Assembly: GCF_014274465.1 (NCBI RefSeq)
Contig: NZ_CP060394.1
Span: 4,216,001-4,280,000, forward strand
Length of the DNA stretch: 64,000 nt
Direction: 5' to 3'
DNA from: Alloacidobacterium dinghuense
GTDB lineage: Bacteria; Acidobacteriota; Terriglobia; Terriglobales; Acidobacteriaceae
The notes under the pieces are model-generated. The model was given only the letters and a program-made list of their open reading frames with translations. It was not told where the DNA came from and made no database searches. Positions within the stretch are counted from its first letter, which is position 1, and the number at the start of each line of letters is the position of its first letter. Below, piece after piece: positions 34,151 through 42,906 of the stretch. A program made the position numbers and the translations under genes.

Positions 34151-35200
34151 ATGAAGGCGATTACCGTTAGACCGATGACTCCCGGAAGCGCCCAGCTTGA
34201 GGATATTCCCGAACCAGATGAGCGCGAGGGCGCCGTCCTCGTAGAAGCCTTAGCTGTTGGAGTGTGCGGAACCGATGTCGAGATCGTCGAAGGAAAATAT
34301 GGCTGGGCTCCTCCCGGCAAAGAAAGACTGGTGCTCGGTCATGAGTCGCTTGGTCGAGTCGTCGATCCAGGCACGTCCACCGCGCTGAAGAAGGGCGATC
34401 ATGTAGTCGGCATCGTACGCCGCCCTGATCCCGTGCCCTGTCCGAACTGCGCGGTGGGTGAGTGGGACATGTGTCGCAACGGCCAATACACGGAACGTGG
34501 CATTAAAGAGATCAACGGCTTCATGTCGGAGCGCTGGCGGATCGAGCCCCATTTTGCAATGAAGGTTGACCGCTCTCTCGGGCTGCTCGGTGTGTTACTC
34601 GAACCTACGACGGTGGTGGCGAAGGCGTGGGAACAGGTCGTCGCCGTCGGGCAGCGGTCCTTCTGGGAACCAAGGACGGTGTTGATAACAGGTGCAGGGC
34701 CAATCGGTCTCTTGGCGGCGCTGCTCGGCAAACAGCGCGGACTCGACGTCCACGTGATCGACATTGCGGATTCAGGTCCGAAGCCCCAACTGGTTCGCGC
34801 ACTCGGAGCAACCTATCACACCGGCACAATTGCGGACCTCGGCTTCGAGCCGGATGTCATCATCGAGTGCACCGGCGTCGGGAAAGTCATAAAAGACACG
34901 ATCGGAGCGGTTGCGTCGGGTGGAGTCATCTGCCTTACTGGTGTTGGTGGTGGCGGCGTCATTGGCCAGATGCACATCGCCGATGTGGCAGCTCATGTGG
35001 TACTGCGCAACAATGTCGTCGTGGGAAGCGTGAACGCCAATAAGCGGCATTGGTACAAGGCTGGCGAGGCGCTGGCGCGCGCCGACCGCTCATGGCTCGC
35101 GCAACTCGTAACACGATGCGAACGTCCGGCAGACTTTGCCAAGGCCTTGACGCGAACTTCAGAAGACATTAAAGTCATCGTTCAGTTCGCGGAGGCCTGA
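34151..35200 (+). CDS. Zinc-dependent glucose 1-dehydrogenase-like MDR dehydrogenase
   Basis: The 349-residue protein is a medium-chain dehydrogenase. It has the catalytic zinc ligands Cys39 (VGVCGTD) and His64-Glu65 (GHES), a partial structural-zinc loop (CPNCAVGEWDMC, residues 97-108) and the nucleotide site ITGAGPIGLLAA in a Rossmann fold. The overall pattern, including GFMSERWRIEPH and LLEPTTVVAKAW, is that of archaeal and bacterial glucose 1-dehydrogenases, which oxidise glucose and related sugars with NAD(P). The substrate is inferred from the family only. The CTGTCA palindrome is 135 bp upstream. It converges with the small exported protein at 35222. Confidence 0.88.
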   Translation: MKAITVRPMTPGSAQLEDIPEPDEREGAVLVEALAVGVCGTDVEIVEGKYGWAPPGKERLVLGHESLGRVVDPGTSTALKKGDHVVGIVRRPDPVPCPNCAVGEWDMCRNGQYTERGIKEINGFMSERWRIEPHFAMKVDRSLGLLGVLLEPTTVVAKAWEQVVAVGQRSFWEPRTVLITGAGPIGLLAALLGKQRGLDVHVIDIADSGPKPQLVRALGATYHTGTIADLGFEPDVIIECTGVGKVIKDTIGAVASGGVICLTGVGGGGVIGQMHIADVAAHVVLRNNVVVGSVNANKRHWYKAGEALARADRSWLAQLVTRCERPADFAKALTRTSEDIKVIVQFAEA

Positions 35201-35221
35201 ACAAATCGCAGGAAGCTTAAT

Positions 35222-35578
35222 CTAATTATTGACTGCCTTTGCAGTAGCCTTGCCGGCGTCCTTCACTCCGACGGCGGTCTTCTCGCCGGCCTTTTCGGTG
35301 TACTTCACCGAAACTTTGCTGCCTTCCTTAATGCCATCGCCGATATCCTTGCCGCCTTCCACGGTAGTCTTGTCGGTCCACTTGATCGTATGTTCTGTGC
35401 CGTCGCCGGCCTTAACCACCATCGTCTTTGTATCCTTGTCGACATGCTTGACCACGCCCTTCACAATATGAAAGACGTCATCCTGTGCGGACATTGTCTG
35501 TGTCTGCGCCCAGCCAAGAGTGAGAACAACAGCGATGGCAACCAGCAGTGCTGTGTGATAGCTCAATCGTAACTTCAT
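35222..35578 (-). CDS. Small exported beta-domain protein
   Basis: The protein of about 118 residues has a signal peptide (ending TMSAQ) and one small beta-domain: IVKGVVKHVDKDTKTMVVKA, GDGTEHTIKW, then DGIKEGSKVSVKYTEK and a Lys/Ala tail. This layout resembles the repeat units of the LPxTG protein at 31.0 kb (a 'GxVxYVxxxxLVVKxADGT' strand pair), so both may belong to one large family of DUF5666-like exported domains. AGGAG seven bases before ATG 35578 fixes the start. Function is not known. Confidence 0.75.
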   Translation of the reverse strand: MKLRLSYHTALLVAIAVVLTLGWAQTQTMSAQDDVFHIVKGVVKHVDKDTKTMVVKAGDGTEHTIKWTDKTTVEGGKDIGDGIKEGSKVSVKYTEKAGEKTAVGVKDAGKATAKAVNN

Positions 35579-35817
35579 CGGCATTCTCCTTTTCGTACTG
35601 CCCCTTACGGGAACTGTTTTCATTGTTTGCTAGTTCATCACAAATGAGGCGAGTTGAAAAGTGCCGACGCACACCTCATGGCGCCAGGGCAAGGAAGGGG
35701 AAGTCGCAGCTGATTTTTTTTGGAATGCTCTAAATCTGAAGATGGTAAGAGGTATGAAAGGATCAAGCGGCTTGCTGCTAGATCACGATCTAACTTCTTT
35801 GCTGGAGACTTACTCAT

Positions 35818-36459
35818 TTATGGCGGAGAAATGACCGAGTGCTTGATGGCGTATTGCACCAGCTCCGAATTTGTTTTGATTCCCAATTCCTCCATGATCT
35901 TGTACTTATGAAAACGCACGGTCCTGCGCGATATCTGGAGAATGTAGGCGATCTCCTTCATCGATTGGCCCTCCGCAAGCATCTGCAGCACTTCCCGCTG
36001 TCGGTCGGTCAGCGCCTTGGGGCGATTGAGCGACATCGGATCGCGAACGAACATCTCCTCCATCGCATGCCTTATTTGCGGCGTGACATAGGAAGTTCCG
36101 CGGATTACGTTATGGACGGCCTGCAGAAGTTCCTCACCCGGTGAATTCTTCAGCAGGTAACCGGAGGCTCCGATCCGAAATGCCTCGCTCGCAATTTCCG
36201 CATCGGGATTCATCGTAAGGAAGATGAGTTTTACCCGAGGCATCAGCTTCTTCAGCTCTCGCCCGGCATCGAGCCCATTCAGCAAAGGCATTCCCACGTC
36301 CACCAGCACGAGATCGGGGTTCTTCTCCACGGCTGTTTTGATCAAAGCGCGGCCATCCTGAACACAACCAATCACCTCAAATACAGGCTCAAGCAGTTTC
36401 TGCATCCCGGCACAAAACATCATGTGGTCATCCGCCAGCAAAATGGTTGTTCGCCTCAT
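35818..36459 (-). CDS. NarL/FixJ-type response regulator
   Basis: The 213-residue protein has a receiver domain (LADDH, phosphoacceptor Asp54 in LVLVDVGMP, FLTMNPD and YLLKNSPG) and a C-terminal LuxR helix-turn-helix (about 148-205; LTDRQREVLQMLAEGQSMKE, RTVRFHKYKIMEELGI). It binds DNA when phosphorylated. Its start codon overlaps the stop of the upstream kinase gene by four bases, so the two are translated together and form a two-component pair. The targets are not visible; no clear palindrome in its own promoter stands out. Confidence 0.94.
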   Translation of the reverse strand: MRRTTILLADDHMMFCAGMQKLLEPVFEVIGCVQDGRALIKTAVEKNPDLVLVDVGMPLLNGLDAGRELKKLMPRVKLIFLTMNPDAEIASEAFRIGASGYLLKNSPGEELLQAVHNVIRGTSYVTPQIRHAMEEMFVRDPMSLNRPKALTDRQREVLQMLAEGQSMKEIAYILQISRRTVRFHKYKIMEELGIKTNSELVQYAIKHSVISPP

Positions 36460-38705
36460 AGCAGCCCTGTCACTCCTGCAATCTCTTCCGATAGGTCGCC
36501 TTCTGCGGCCGATCCATTCTCAACGCCAAAGGGCACTACAACAAGAACTTTTGTACCCATCCCAATCTGCGACTCGACAGAGAGCCTGCCGTGCACCAGA
36601 TGCACCCGTTCCTGCATGCTCACAAGTCCCAATCCTCGGCTCTTCTTCGCTTCTGCCACGTCGAAGCCGGTGCCCGCATCGCGAACCTCAAGCTGCACCT
36701 CGTCGGCAGTCCCGCTGATCCTTACTGTGAACTGCTTCGTCCCGCTATATTTCACCGCATTGTGCAACGCTTCTTGAGTAACGCGGAAGAGGCATAAGGA
36801 AACATCTTTGGACAGATGCCCGGGCACATTGCTGTCCGTAAACGCAATGCTCACCTTGTGCTGTTTGGAAAACTCGCTGCAGAAGCCCCTGATCGCAGCT
36901 ACCACGCCGAGATAATCGAGTTTCGATGAGTGCAGTTCATGGGATAGCGATTGAACATCGCCTGCAATTTCAGAACAGTGTTTCCGAATCTCCTCCAGGC
37001 TCTTCGCCGGCCCGTTCGGACTGCGATTCGCCTGCTCAATCTCCATCGAGAGCAGCGCCAGCCTCTGGCAAATATCGTCATGCAGATCTCTGGCAATGCG
37101 GCTGCGCTCGTTCTCCTGCGCCTCAATCAGTTGACCGCTCACCTTTTCCAGTGCCTGCTGAGCCAGCTTCTGGTCCGTTACATCGATGGCCGAACCGATA
37201 AACCCGGCAAACGATCCATCCCCATTCATTCTTGGCGAGACAACGTCAAACATCCGCCGATGGACTCCATCGCTGCGCCGCAGCCGGTATTCCATCGAAA
37301 ACGGTTGCCGGTCTTTGAGCGCCTGCGCGAGCCTGTCGAGAATGCCCTTCACATCATCCGGATGAACATACGCAGCCCACGAGTCGCCATAGCCCGCCTT
37401 GAGATCCGGGCCGGTAAACGCCATACGCCGTTCATTCAGATATGTGATCTTGCCACGCGGGTCGCACATCCAGACCAGCGATGGCGTACTATCGGCCATC
37501 ACGCGGAAGCGTTCCTCGCTCTCCCGCAGCACCGCTTCCGCCTTCCGCTTGCGCGCTCGCTGCCACAGCAGCCCAACAATCAGAAGCGCCAGAACGGCGA
37601 TCAATACGATAACGACAATCAGAACCTGTCGATGTTGTTCCCAAAACGTAGGTTCCCGATACAGGACCACACTACCCGCCGGCAGCGCCGACTCCGGGAT
37701 ATGCCAGCGCTGAAGCGCACGCCAGTCCACCTGGATTTGAGAATTAGTCGTGTCTACGGGCGGAATGTTTTCTGCCCGCTCGCCTGCCAGCAATCTCCCT
37801 GCGATGTCTCCCGTCAACAGATCGTCCTTCTTCCAATCGCGGTAGGCGCCGCCAATGCACCCATAGTTCAAACAAAGAGTGTCCCAGGCAGAATAGGTGG
37901 GCATGCGTCGTGCCGTCGCAGACAGCACGTCATAAGCTCCGATCGTTGGCTCAGTGGAATTTGCCGGCGCGAGTTGGAAGAGGGCTACTGTATGGGGAGG
38001 AAGGGCGGCAATCTTCTCAAGCATCTCCCGGCTTGGAGGGCCGATAATATCGATCTCCTTCACCTTGTCCTGATGACGAAGAAGCTCGGAATGCGTGACG
38101 CCCACCCAGTACTTTTCATTCTTGCTCGGTATGTCCGATATGATGACCACCGCTTTTGTATCTGGATCAAGGCGAAGCGCAAGATCGATTGTCTGTCGAA
38201 TAGCAGGAGAAGCGGTCACCCCAGTCTCATCGGGCAACATCGTCTGCCCTTCCAGTTCGCTCGCACTGACTCCGAAGAAGACAATGGGCACTCCGGGGAA
38301 CATCTTGTTACGGTATTGCATAACGAAGTGAATCGCCTCAATTGAAGCCGCAATCAGAACGTCCGGTTTCACGTCCCTGAACTCACGGCGAAAGGTCTCC
38401 GCCAGGCTTTCGCGATAGAAGTTATCGTCCAAGCGCCGGTAATCCAAATATGCGACAGAAAAGTTAACCGGGCCCTGAACACGAGCCCGCGCCGAGGATT
38501 CAATCAATTGCAGCGGTAAAGGGTCGCGCTCAAAGGTGCTGAAGACGACCAGCACATTTTTGGCGTTTGTCTGCGCCGGCGCACAAGCACCCATGACCAC
38601 CCAGAACAGAATGCCAAGGGCAGCAACCCAGGCACACGTGCAGGGTGCTCGAACGCCAAACTCCCGAAAGGTATCGAACAGCGTTTTGCCTCGAATGGTC
38701 CCCAT
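36456..38705 (-). CDS. Membrane sensor histidine kinase with ABC-substrate-like sensor and PAS domain
   Basis: The 749-residue protein has an N-terminal hydrophobic signal segment (about 23-42), a periplasmic region (45-350) resembling the ABC-transporter substrate-binding proteins fused to some kinases (VLVVFSTFERDPLPLQLIE, PDVLIAASIEAIHFVMQ), one membrane helix (360-381), a PAS domain (395-512), a HisKA_3 dimerisation domain with phosphoacceptor His542 (ARDLHDDICQRL) and a HATPase domain (DAGTGFDV, GLGLVSMQERV). It phosphorylates the NarL-type regulator encoded directly downstream with a four-base overlap. The ligand of the periplasmic domain is not known. Confidence 0.93.
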   Translation of the reverse strand: MGTIRGKTLFDTFREFGVRAPCTCAWVAALGILFWVVMGACAPAQTNAKNVLVVFSTFERDPLPLQLIESSARARVQGPVNFSVAYLDYRRLDDNFYRESLAETFRREFRDVKPDVLIAASIEAIHFVMQYRNKMFPGVPIVFFGVSASELEGQTMLPDETGVTASPAIRQTIDLALRLDPDTKAVVIISDIPSKNEKYWVGVTHSELLRHQDKVKEIDIIGPPSREMLEKIAALPPHTVALFQLAPANSTEPTIGAYDVLSATARRMPTYSAWDTLCLNYGCIGGAYRDWKKDDLLTGDIAGRLLAGERAENIPPVDTTNSQIQVDWRALQRWHIPESALPAGSVVLYREPTFWEQHRQVLIVVIVLIAVLALLIVGLLWQRARKRKAEAVLRESEERFRVMADSTPSLVWMCDPRGKITYLNERRMAFTGPDLKAGYGDSWAAYVHPDDVKGILDRLAQALKDRQPFSMEYRLRRSDGVHRRMFDVVSPRMNGDGSFAGFIGSAIDVTDQKLAQQALEKVSGQLIEAQENERSRIARDLHDDICQRLALLSMEIEQANRSPNGPAKSLEEIRKHCSEIAGDVQSLSHELHSSKLDYLGVVAAIRGFCSEFSKQHKVSIAFTDSNVPGHLSKDVSLCLFRVTQEALHNAVKYSGTKQFTVRISGTADEVQLEVRDAGTGFDVAEAKKSRGLGLVSMQERVHLVHGRLSVESQIGMGTKVLVVVPFGVENGSAAEGDLSEEIAGVTGLL

Positions 38706-39147
38706 AGCCTCTTGCTCAGATCAAGTGGGGTTGCCGCAATCGCTGCGCCAGACCAGCTCTTGTTTTTTATTCGTTCGGGGCCCGGGCCAGTCTGGATTAG
38801 CCTGAATACTCTACAGAACTGCCATAGCTAAAGAACTGCCGAATGGAATGCAACAGGATTGTAGCGCTTCGCGGGTGCGGGCTGGTAGTAGTTTCCTGTC
38901 GCCCTTGTTACATTTTGTCGCTAAAAGGGTGCGCGTAACGAGTGACAAAACACCTTAGGATTGCCAGACTTCGATAACAAAGCCCTTGTTTTCTGATCAA
39001 TTTGCGTTCAATCCTGATCCCCTGAAATTCTTGTCAAGCCCCCTCCGGCACAGAAATCTTCTAACCGGCACATTCCAAAGCGAAAAAAGCGAAGCCAAAC
39101 TGGCGTACTATTACCGTCAAAATTGCTAAACTGGATATAGAGAGAAA

Positions 39148-39180
39148 AAAGCCCGCCGAGACCCGGCGGGCTTTCGTGTT
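39148..39180. terminator. Strong bidirectional terminator stem
   Basis: AAAGCCCGCCG (39148-39158) pairs perfectly with CGGCGGGCTTT (39164-39174) across a five-base loop; A-runs precede it and T-rich sequence follows. It does not directly follow any recognised gene, so it may belong to a lost gene or a small RNA. Confidence 0.75.
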
Positions 39181-39332
39181 TTTGGGGAACCTCAATCTCA
39201 CGTCTTCCCGCTGTGAAAACAGCAACTCTAATTAAGCCGTCATTCTGACGACCAACGGGAGAAAGAATCTGAACGACGTGTGCGAGACGCACATTGCTGG
39301 ATTCACCGGCCTCAATCCAGAAATCCGGGTGC

Positions 39333-39355
39333 CCCATGTCTTGAAAAGACATGGG
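39333..39355. repeat. Short hairpin repeat of REP type
   Basis: CCCATGTCT pairs with AGACATGGG around a five-base loop, flanked by GGGTGCC and ATGACACC. From memory, hairpins beginning GGGTGCCCCA are scattered between genes in Acidobacteriaceae. Only one copy was found here. Confidence 0.4.
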
Positions 39356-39475
39356 ATGACACCATCGCCCCAATAAACACGCTCTCAGGAATCGGGTAAA
39401 AAAGACCGCGCAGAACGCACCCTAACCAGCAGCAAAAAGAAGAATTTACGAAAAATATAGGGGGGACCAAACCCA

Positions 39476-40228
39476 ATGTACAACGAGTGCCGACACATCT
39501 TCACCAGCGGACGCAAATGCCAGTCACCCGCCCTCAAGGCCGAGGACTTCTGCTACTTCCACCACAAGACCCGCCGCCGCCCATCGCCCGCGAACCAGCC
39601 CTACGAGCCCTACACCGAACCCAAAGAGACCACCCTCAACCTCTCGCCACTCGAAGACGCCGACGCCATCCAGCTCGCCATCTCCGACGTCGTCCTGGCA
39701 TTAGCCGCCAACCGCATCGACTCCCGCCGCGCCCGCATCCTCATCTATGGCCTGCAGGTGGCCTCGCAAAACAACCGCCACCGCGCCGCCATGGCCGCGA
39801 AAGAAGCAGCACCGATCGAGCAGACGGTTCGCGAAGCCCACGAACACGCAGACGGCACCCTCATCGGACCGGAAAAACAGAGCCCCGAACCGGAAGAAGC
39901 CGCCGCCAGAAAACGCCCACCCAGCCTCGGCGAAATCCTTCTCCGTCAAGCCGAAGAACTGAGCGCCCGAAAAGCAGAAGAGGCCAGGCTGAATGCAGAA
40001 ACAGTAGATGCCCCCGAGTCAGCCGAGCAAACAAAGACCTTCCTGCTCCCAAAAGTCCTTGCCGTCGCAGATCCGAGTCATCAAATCGCTACTCGACCAC
40101 AACAAGCTCCGCCGTGCTGTTTCCGCACATCCCGTAAATCGCACCAGAAAGACAAGCTCCAACGGAGTACTTGTAGCAGCCCGGAGTCTTGGCCACCAGA
40201 GTCACGGACTTGTCCGAGCCACCGATAA
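39476..40228 (+). CDS. Protein of unknown function with N-terminal CxH...C...CxxH metal-site pattern
   Basis: The frame encodes 250 residues. The N-terminus (NECRHIFTSGRKCQSPAL, then DFCYFHHKTR) is the recognisable part of a family common in Acidobacteriota, with Cys and His placed as in a small zinc site. The middle (about 55-105) is helical (DADAIQLAISDVVLALAANR), and the rest is Glu/Ala/Lys-rich coil. Codon use is strikingly C-rich at third positions compared with both neighbours. The last 47 codons lie opposite the 3' end of the exported protein at 40089, so the natural C-terminus may be earlier. A GGGGG run precedes the ATG. Confidence 0.6.
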   Translation: MYNECRHIFTSGRKCQSPALKAEDFCYFHHKTRRRPSPANQPYEPYTEPKETTLNLSPLEDADAIQLAISDVVLALAANRIDSRRARILIYGLQVASQNNRHRAAMAAKEAAPIEQTVREAHEHADGTLIGPEKQSPEPEEAAARKRPPSLGEILLRQAEELSARKAEEARLNAETVDAPESAEQTKTFLLPKVLAVADPSHQIATRPQQAPPCCFRTSRKSHQKDKLQRSTCSSPESWPPESRTCPSHR

Positions 40229-40580
40229 TGTCGTCAGTCGAGAACGGTGTCTTCGGCCCCATGTCAACGATAAAGCCCTGATGCCTCGTGTCGCTCTTCC
40301 AGACCACCGCCGTACCCGCCTTCACGCAGAAGGTTGAGTTTCCCTTTGCGTCCTGGATGCTGGGAGTCGCCGAAGCGGAGTCCGCAGTGCGCTTGACATC
40401 AACAGAGCAGGGCTCTGAAGCCGATCCGCATGTATTGCTGGCAGTGCAAACCGATGCGGGATTCGGCTCCGAGCAGGCATACTCACTTTTTTTATCCTGC
40501 GCCTTGGTTGCCTCGGCGAACAGGACAAGCGCTATCGCGAGCAAAGTGCATCGGATAGCAAAATGTCGAAGGAACCTCAT
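40089..40580 (-). CDS. Exported cupredoxin-like small protein
   Basis: The protein of about 163 residues has a signal peptide (ending ATKAQ), a Cys-rich segment (YACSEPNPASVC, NTCGSASEPC) and a beta-sandwich reading GTAVVWKSDTRHQGFIVDMG, with TPGCYKYSVGAC and MCGNSTAELVVVE at the end. The order of strands and a closing Cys/Tyr/Met region resemble cupredoxins, but the classical His-Cys-His copper set is not complete, so copper binding is doubtful. GAGG six bases before ATG 40580 supports the start. Its last 140 bases are antisense to the preceding gene. Confidence 0.6.
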   Translation of the reverse strand: MRFLRHFAIRCTLLAIALVLFAEATKAQDKKSEYACSEPNPASVCTASNTCGSASEPCSVDVKRTADSASATPSIQDAKGNSTFCVKAGTAVVWKSDTRHQGFIVDMGPKTPFSTDDIIGGSDKSVTLVAKTPGCYKYSVGACLSGAIYGMCGNSTAELVVVE

Positions 40581-40682
40581 AACGTACCTCGCTTGGATAG
40601 TCAAAACTACCCCGGCTATTGAAAGCTGTTGAACCCTTGTTTCCTAAGTCCGGATGAAAGGGTAGCCGCAGGCAGGCGCGGG

Positions 40683-41285
40683 TTAGTTGACCCCAGCCGT
40701 GCCTTTCCAATCGATAATGTCCTGCAGTTTCCAGGGATTCTGATTGAGGTCCAATTGCAGCTTGCCTTCTTTGTCAAGAATCAGTTGCGCCAATGGGTAG
40801 AGAAGCCCTGTGCTCTTGCTCTTATCCTGATCGTTAAGCTCTAGTACGCCGGCAGTGAGGTCGTACGACATCGTTTGGCTATCCGTCCAGGCCTCACCAA
40901 ACCTGATCTGTCGATTGGTGGCAAAGACGATCCGTCGGCCGTTCGGTGTCGGAGTCATCGCAATGTAGGCGCAATCAAAGCCCAACGTGCCAGTGATCTC
41001 GATGTGCCCTACGGCTCGCATCTTCTGGAGCGCAGTAACCAGTCCCTGGTTTTGGCCCTTCTCGAAAGCCTGCACCAGATTTGTTCTGTCTGCAGGTGTT
41101 GAGAATTCGTAGATATTCAATGTTACGCCGATATTCTGGCCCAGTTGCGTGCCCGTGCCGAACGCCGTGGCGTCGATCGTTTCATACTTGTCTCTTGAAA
41201 ATGCCGGCCTGCTCCCAGCCAGCATGACGGTCAGCACCACTGCGCTTATCGCGACGAATTTTGTAGATATTCTTCGTATATACAT
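40683..41285 (-). CDS. Exported protein of unknown function
   Basis: The 200-residue protein has a signal peptide (about 1-30, ending PAFS) and a mixed alpha/beta body: DATAFGTGTQLGQNIGVTLN, ADRTNLVQAFEKGQNQGLV, RIVFATNRQIRFGEAW, GVLELNDQDKSKSTGLLYPL. I do not recognise the family; related exported proteins of about this size occur singly in Acidobacteriota. It is one of four consecutive minus-strand genes for small secreted proteins downstream of the sigma/anti-sigma operon, which may express them. Confidence 0.65.
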   Translation of the reverse strand: MYIRRISTKFVAISAVVLTVMLAGSRPAFSRDKYETIDATAFGTGTQLGQNIGVTLNIYEFSTPADRTNLVQAFEKGQNQGLVTALQKMRAVGHIEITGTLGFDCAYIAMTPTPNGRRIVFATNRQIRFGEAWTDSQTMSYDLTAGVLELNDQDKSKSTGLLYPLAQLILDKEGKLQLDLNQNPWKLQDIIDWKGTAGVN

Positions 41286-41447
41286 ACTTTTCGCTCCTTA
41301 GATATCCAATTCGTGGCCTTGGGTCCCGAGGAGCCAAACCGTATATCGTCACCAGACGCACATCAACTGGCACAAGTGTCAGTTAGCAAAGGGGGAATGA
41401 GCGCAACTCGAGTATCTACTGTCCGGATAAGTCGACACTGGAGTCGA

Positions 41448-42182
41448 TTAAACCTTCTGGTAGTTGCTGTTCTGGATCGCGATCGTCAACTGTTTGCTGA
41501 CGCCATCGATGGTCTCCGCCGACACATGATTCGGTCCGTCGGGGATAGCGCTGAATTGAACCGTCACGTTGACCGCATCCTTGGGGTCACTTAAGTAGCT
41601 CGCAATGGATAAGCTCACAATACTCTTCTGTGCCTTGTCCACAACCAGAGTCATGTTGTCGCCCTGCTTGAGGTAATTAGAGATCACCAGCTTGTATTGT
41701 CCCGGCGTGCCTGCCTCTGGGCTCAAAGCAATGTTGCCCTTCTGCCGGGCTTGTTCAATCGCATCCTTATCCGGTGGGACATATTGCTGGATCAACGCCT
41801 TGATTTGGTTGGCGTAGTCTTCGTATTCTTCCTTCTTTTTTGCGACTACGTGTTCTTTGAGCCGCCCTCCTCTTCCTCCACTTTGCGCGGCGGGCTGGGC
41901 TGGGGGATCAAGCGAGGTCTTTTGCGGTTTACCGTCGGGACCCAGGCGCACCTGGAAGTGTTCCTGCTTCTTCTGCTCGCCTTTCAGGCTGATAGTGACA
42001 GTCTCATTCCAGCTGTATTGCGCAAGCGCCTGCTTATTCTTTGCCATGGCCTCTTTTAGATCGGCAACCCGCTGCTGCATCTCAGGATTCTGAGCGCCCA
42101 TCGAACGAGTCAGTACTGAGCCAATGGCTAGACAACACAGGATCAGTGAGAAGCTGATCCCCTGGGATCTTTTTTTGCTCAT
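41448..42182 (-). CDS. Exported protein of unknown function
   Basis: The 244-residue protein has a signal peptide (about 1-29, ending SMGAQ), a helical segment (MQQRVADLKEAMAKNKQALA), a central WNETVTISLKGEQKKQEHFQ strand, a Gln/Gly-rich loop and a C-terminal beta-region ending VSKQLTIAIQNSNYQKV. The central part recalls exported proteins that measure or bind outer-membrane lipids (LolA-like), but no motif proves it. It is 39 bp downstream of the DUF4136 gene on the same strand and probably co-transcribed. Confidence 0.65.
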   Translation of the reverse strand: MSKKRSQGISFSLILCCLAIGSVLTRSMGAQNPEMQQRVADLKEAMAKNKQALAQYSWNETVTISLKGEQKKQEHFQVRLGPDGKPQKTSLDPPAQPAAQSGGRGGRLKEHVVAKKKEEYEDYANQIKALIQQYVPPDKDAIEQARQKGNIALSPEAGTPGQYKLVISNYLKQGDNMTLVVDKAQKSIVSLSIASYLSDPKDAVNVTVQFSAIPDGPNHVSAETIDGVSKQLTIAIQNSNYQKV

Positions 42183-42221
42183 ATCACGTTCCTTCCACGA
42201 TTTATCTCGGGCTTCGTCCTG

Positions 42222-42767
42222 CTACTGTTTAGGGGGATAATTCTTCAATAATTTCGCCATGGCATTGTTTAGATTCTTCTGGTTCTTCTCTTGGTTTGAG
42301 CTGGGATTGAGTGTCTTGGTCGCACTTCCGGTCCAAACAAGCTGTTTCGTGGTCGGATCATACATATCCAAAACGAGAGTCCCAACATCAATGGTTGAGC
42401 TTGTCGCAGTTGCCATCCCGCCTCCCCACCGCAATCCGCCGCCCATGCCGTACGCGTTCCACTGCTGTTGCTGAGCTACTGACACCTGATAGGCGACATA
42501 GAGGTCAGCCTTGTCACTATCCGTCGAGGTTAGGCCTTTGGCCGACAGCTGAGAGTTGATGGCATCCTTGATTTGTGCATCCACAATCTGGTTCGGATAC
42601 TTCGCGTTTGGGACTACCACCCACTTATAGGTGTGAAATTTCGAAAAGTCCGTTCCCGGCATGGCGTTGTATTTGACATCCTGCGCGGCAACGCTCCCTG
42701 CAGTGAGCATCAGGAGAGCAACGGCGAGCGCCGTTGAAAAAACCGTCATACCTTGTCTTAGCCGCAT
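42222..42767 (-). CDS. DUF4136 exported protein
   Basis: The 181-residue protein has a signal peptide (ending SVAAQ) and the DUF4136 pattern: VKYNAMPGTDFSKFHTYKWV near the start, IKDAINSQLSAKGLT, ADLYVAYQVSVAQQQQW and GTLVLDMYDPTTKQLVWTGS. DUF4136 proteins are periplasmic or lipoproteins of unknown role; this one lacks a lipobox cysteine. It is likely in one transcript with the gene at 41448. Confidence 0.85.
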   Translation of the reverse strand: MRLRQGMTVFSTALAVALLMLTAGSVAAQDVKYNAMPGTDFSKFHTYKWVVVPNAKYPNQIVDAQIKDAINSQLSAKGLTSTDSDKADLYVAYQVSVAQQQQWNAYGMGGGLRWGGGMATATSSTIDVGTLVLDMYDPTTKQLVWTGSATKTLNPSSNQEKNQKNLNNAMAKLLKNYPPKQ

Positions 42768-42906
42768 TTCTACCTCCTATCCGAGGTAAAAATACGAGCA
42801 TTTTGGGAAAGAGGGAACTGGCATAGATGACAGGTGGAGCCTGTCGCTTCCGCCAACGGTGGCCTAGGCAAAAGAAATTGGAGGGCGGGGCGTCCAGGAA
42901 GAGTGT

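Larger units (their letters stand above)
38706..39475. other. Long intergenic region
   Basis: No convincing gene is found in these 770 bases. A strong terminator-like stem (39148-39174) and a short hairpin repeat (39333-39355) are the only clear structures. The frame on the minus strand at 39008-39373 reads through both hairpins, has no export or domain signal, and is treated as chance. Confidence 0.6.

Noticed and set aside
34090-34170. Possible sigma-54 promoter (TGGCA...TTTTGC) before the dehydrogenase gene
   Set aside because: The distance between the GG and GC elements is three bases too long.
36951-38345. Open frame of 464 codons on the plus strand opposite the histidine kinase
   Set aside because: It lies exactly antisense to well-supported kinase domains and has no domain or export signal; it is a shadow of high-GC codon use.
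39008-39373. 121-codon minus-strand frame
   Set aside because: It reads through two hairpins, including a strong terminator; coding is unlikely.
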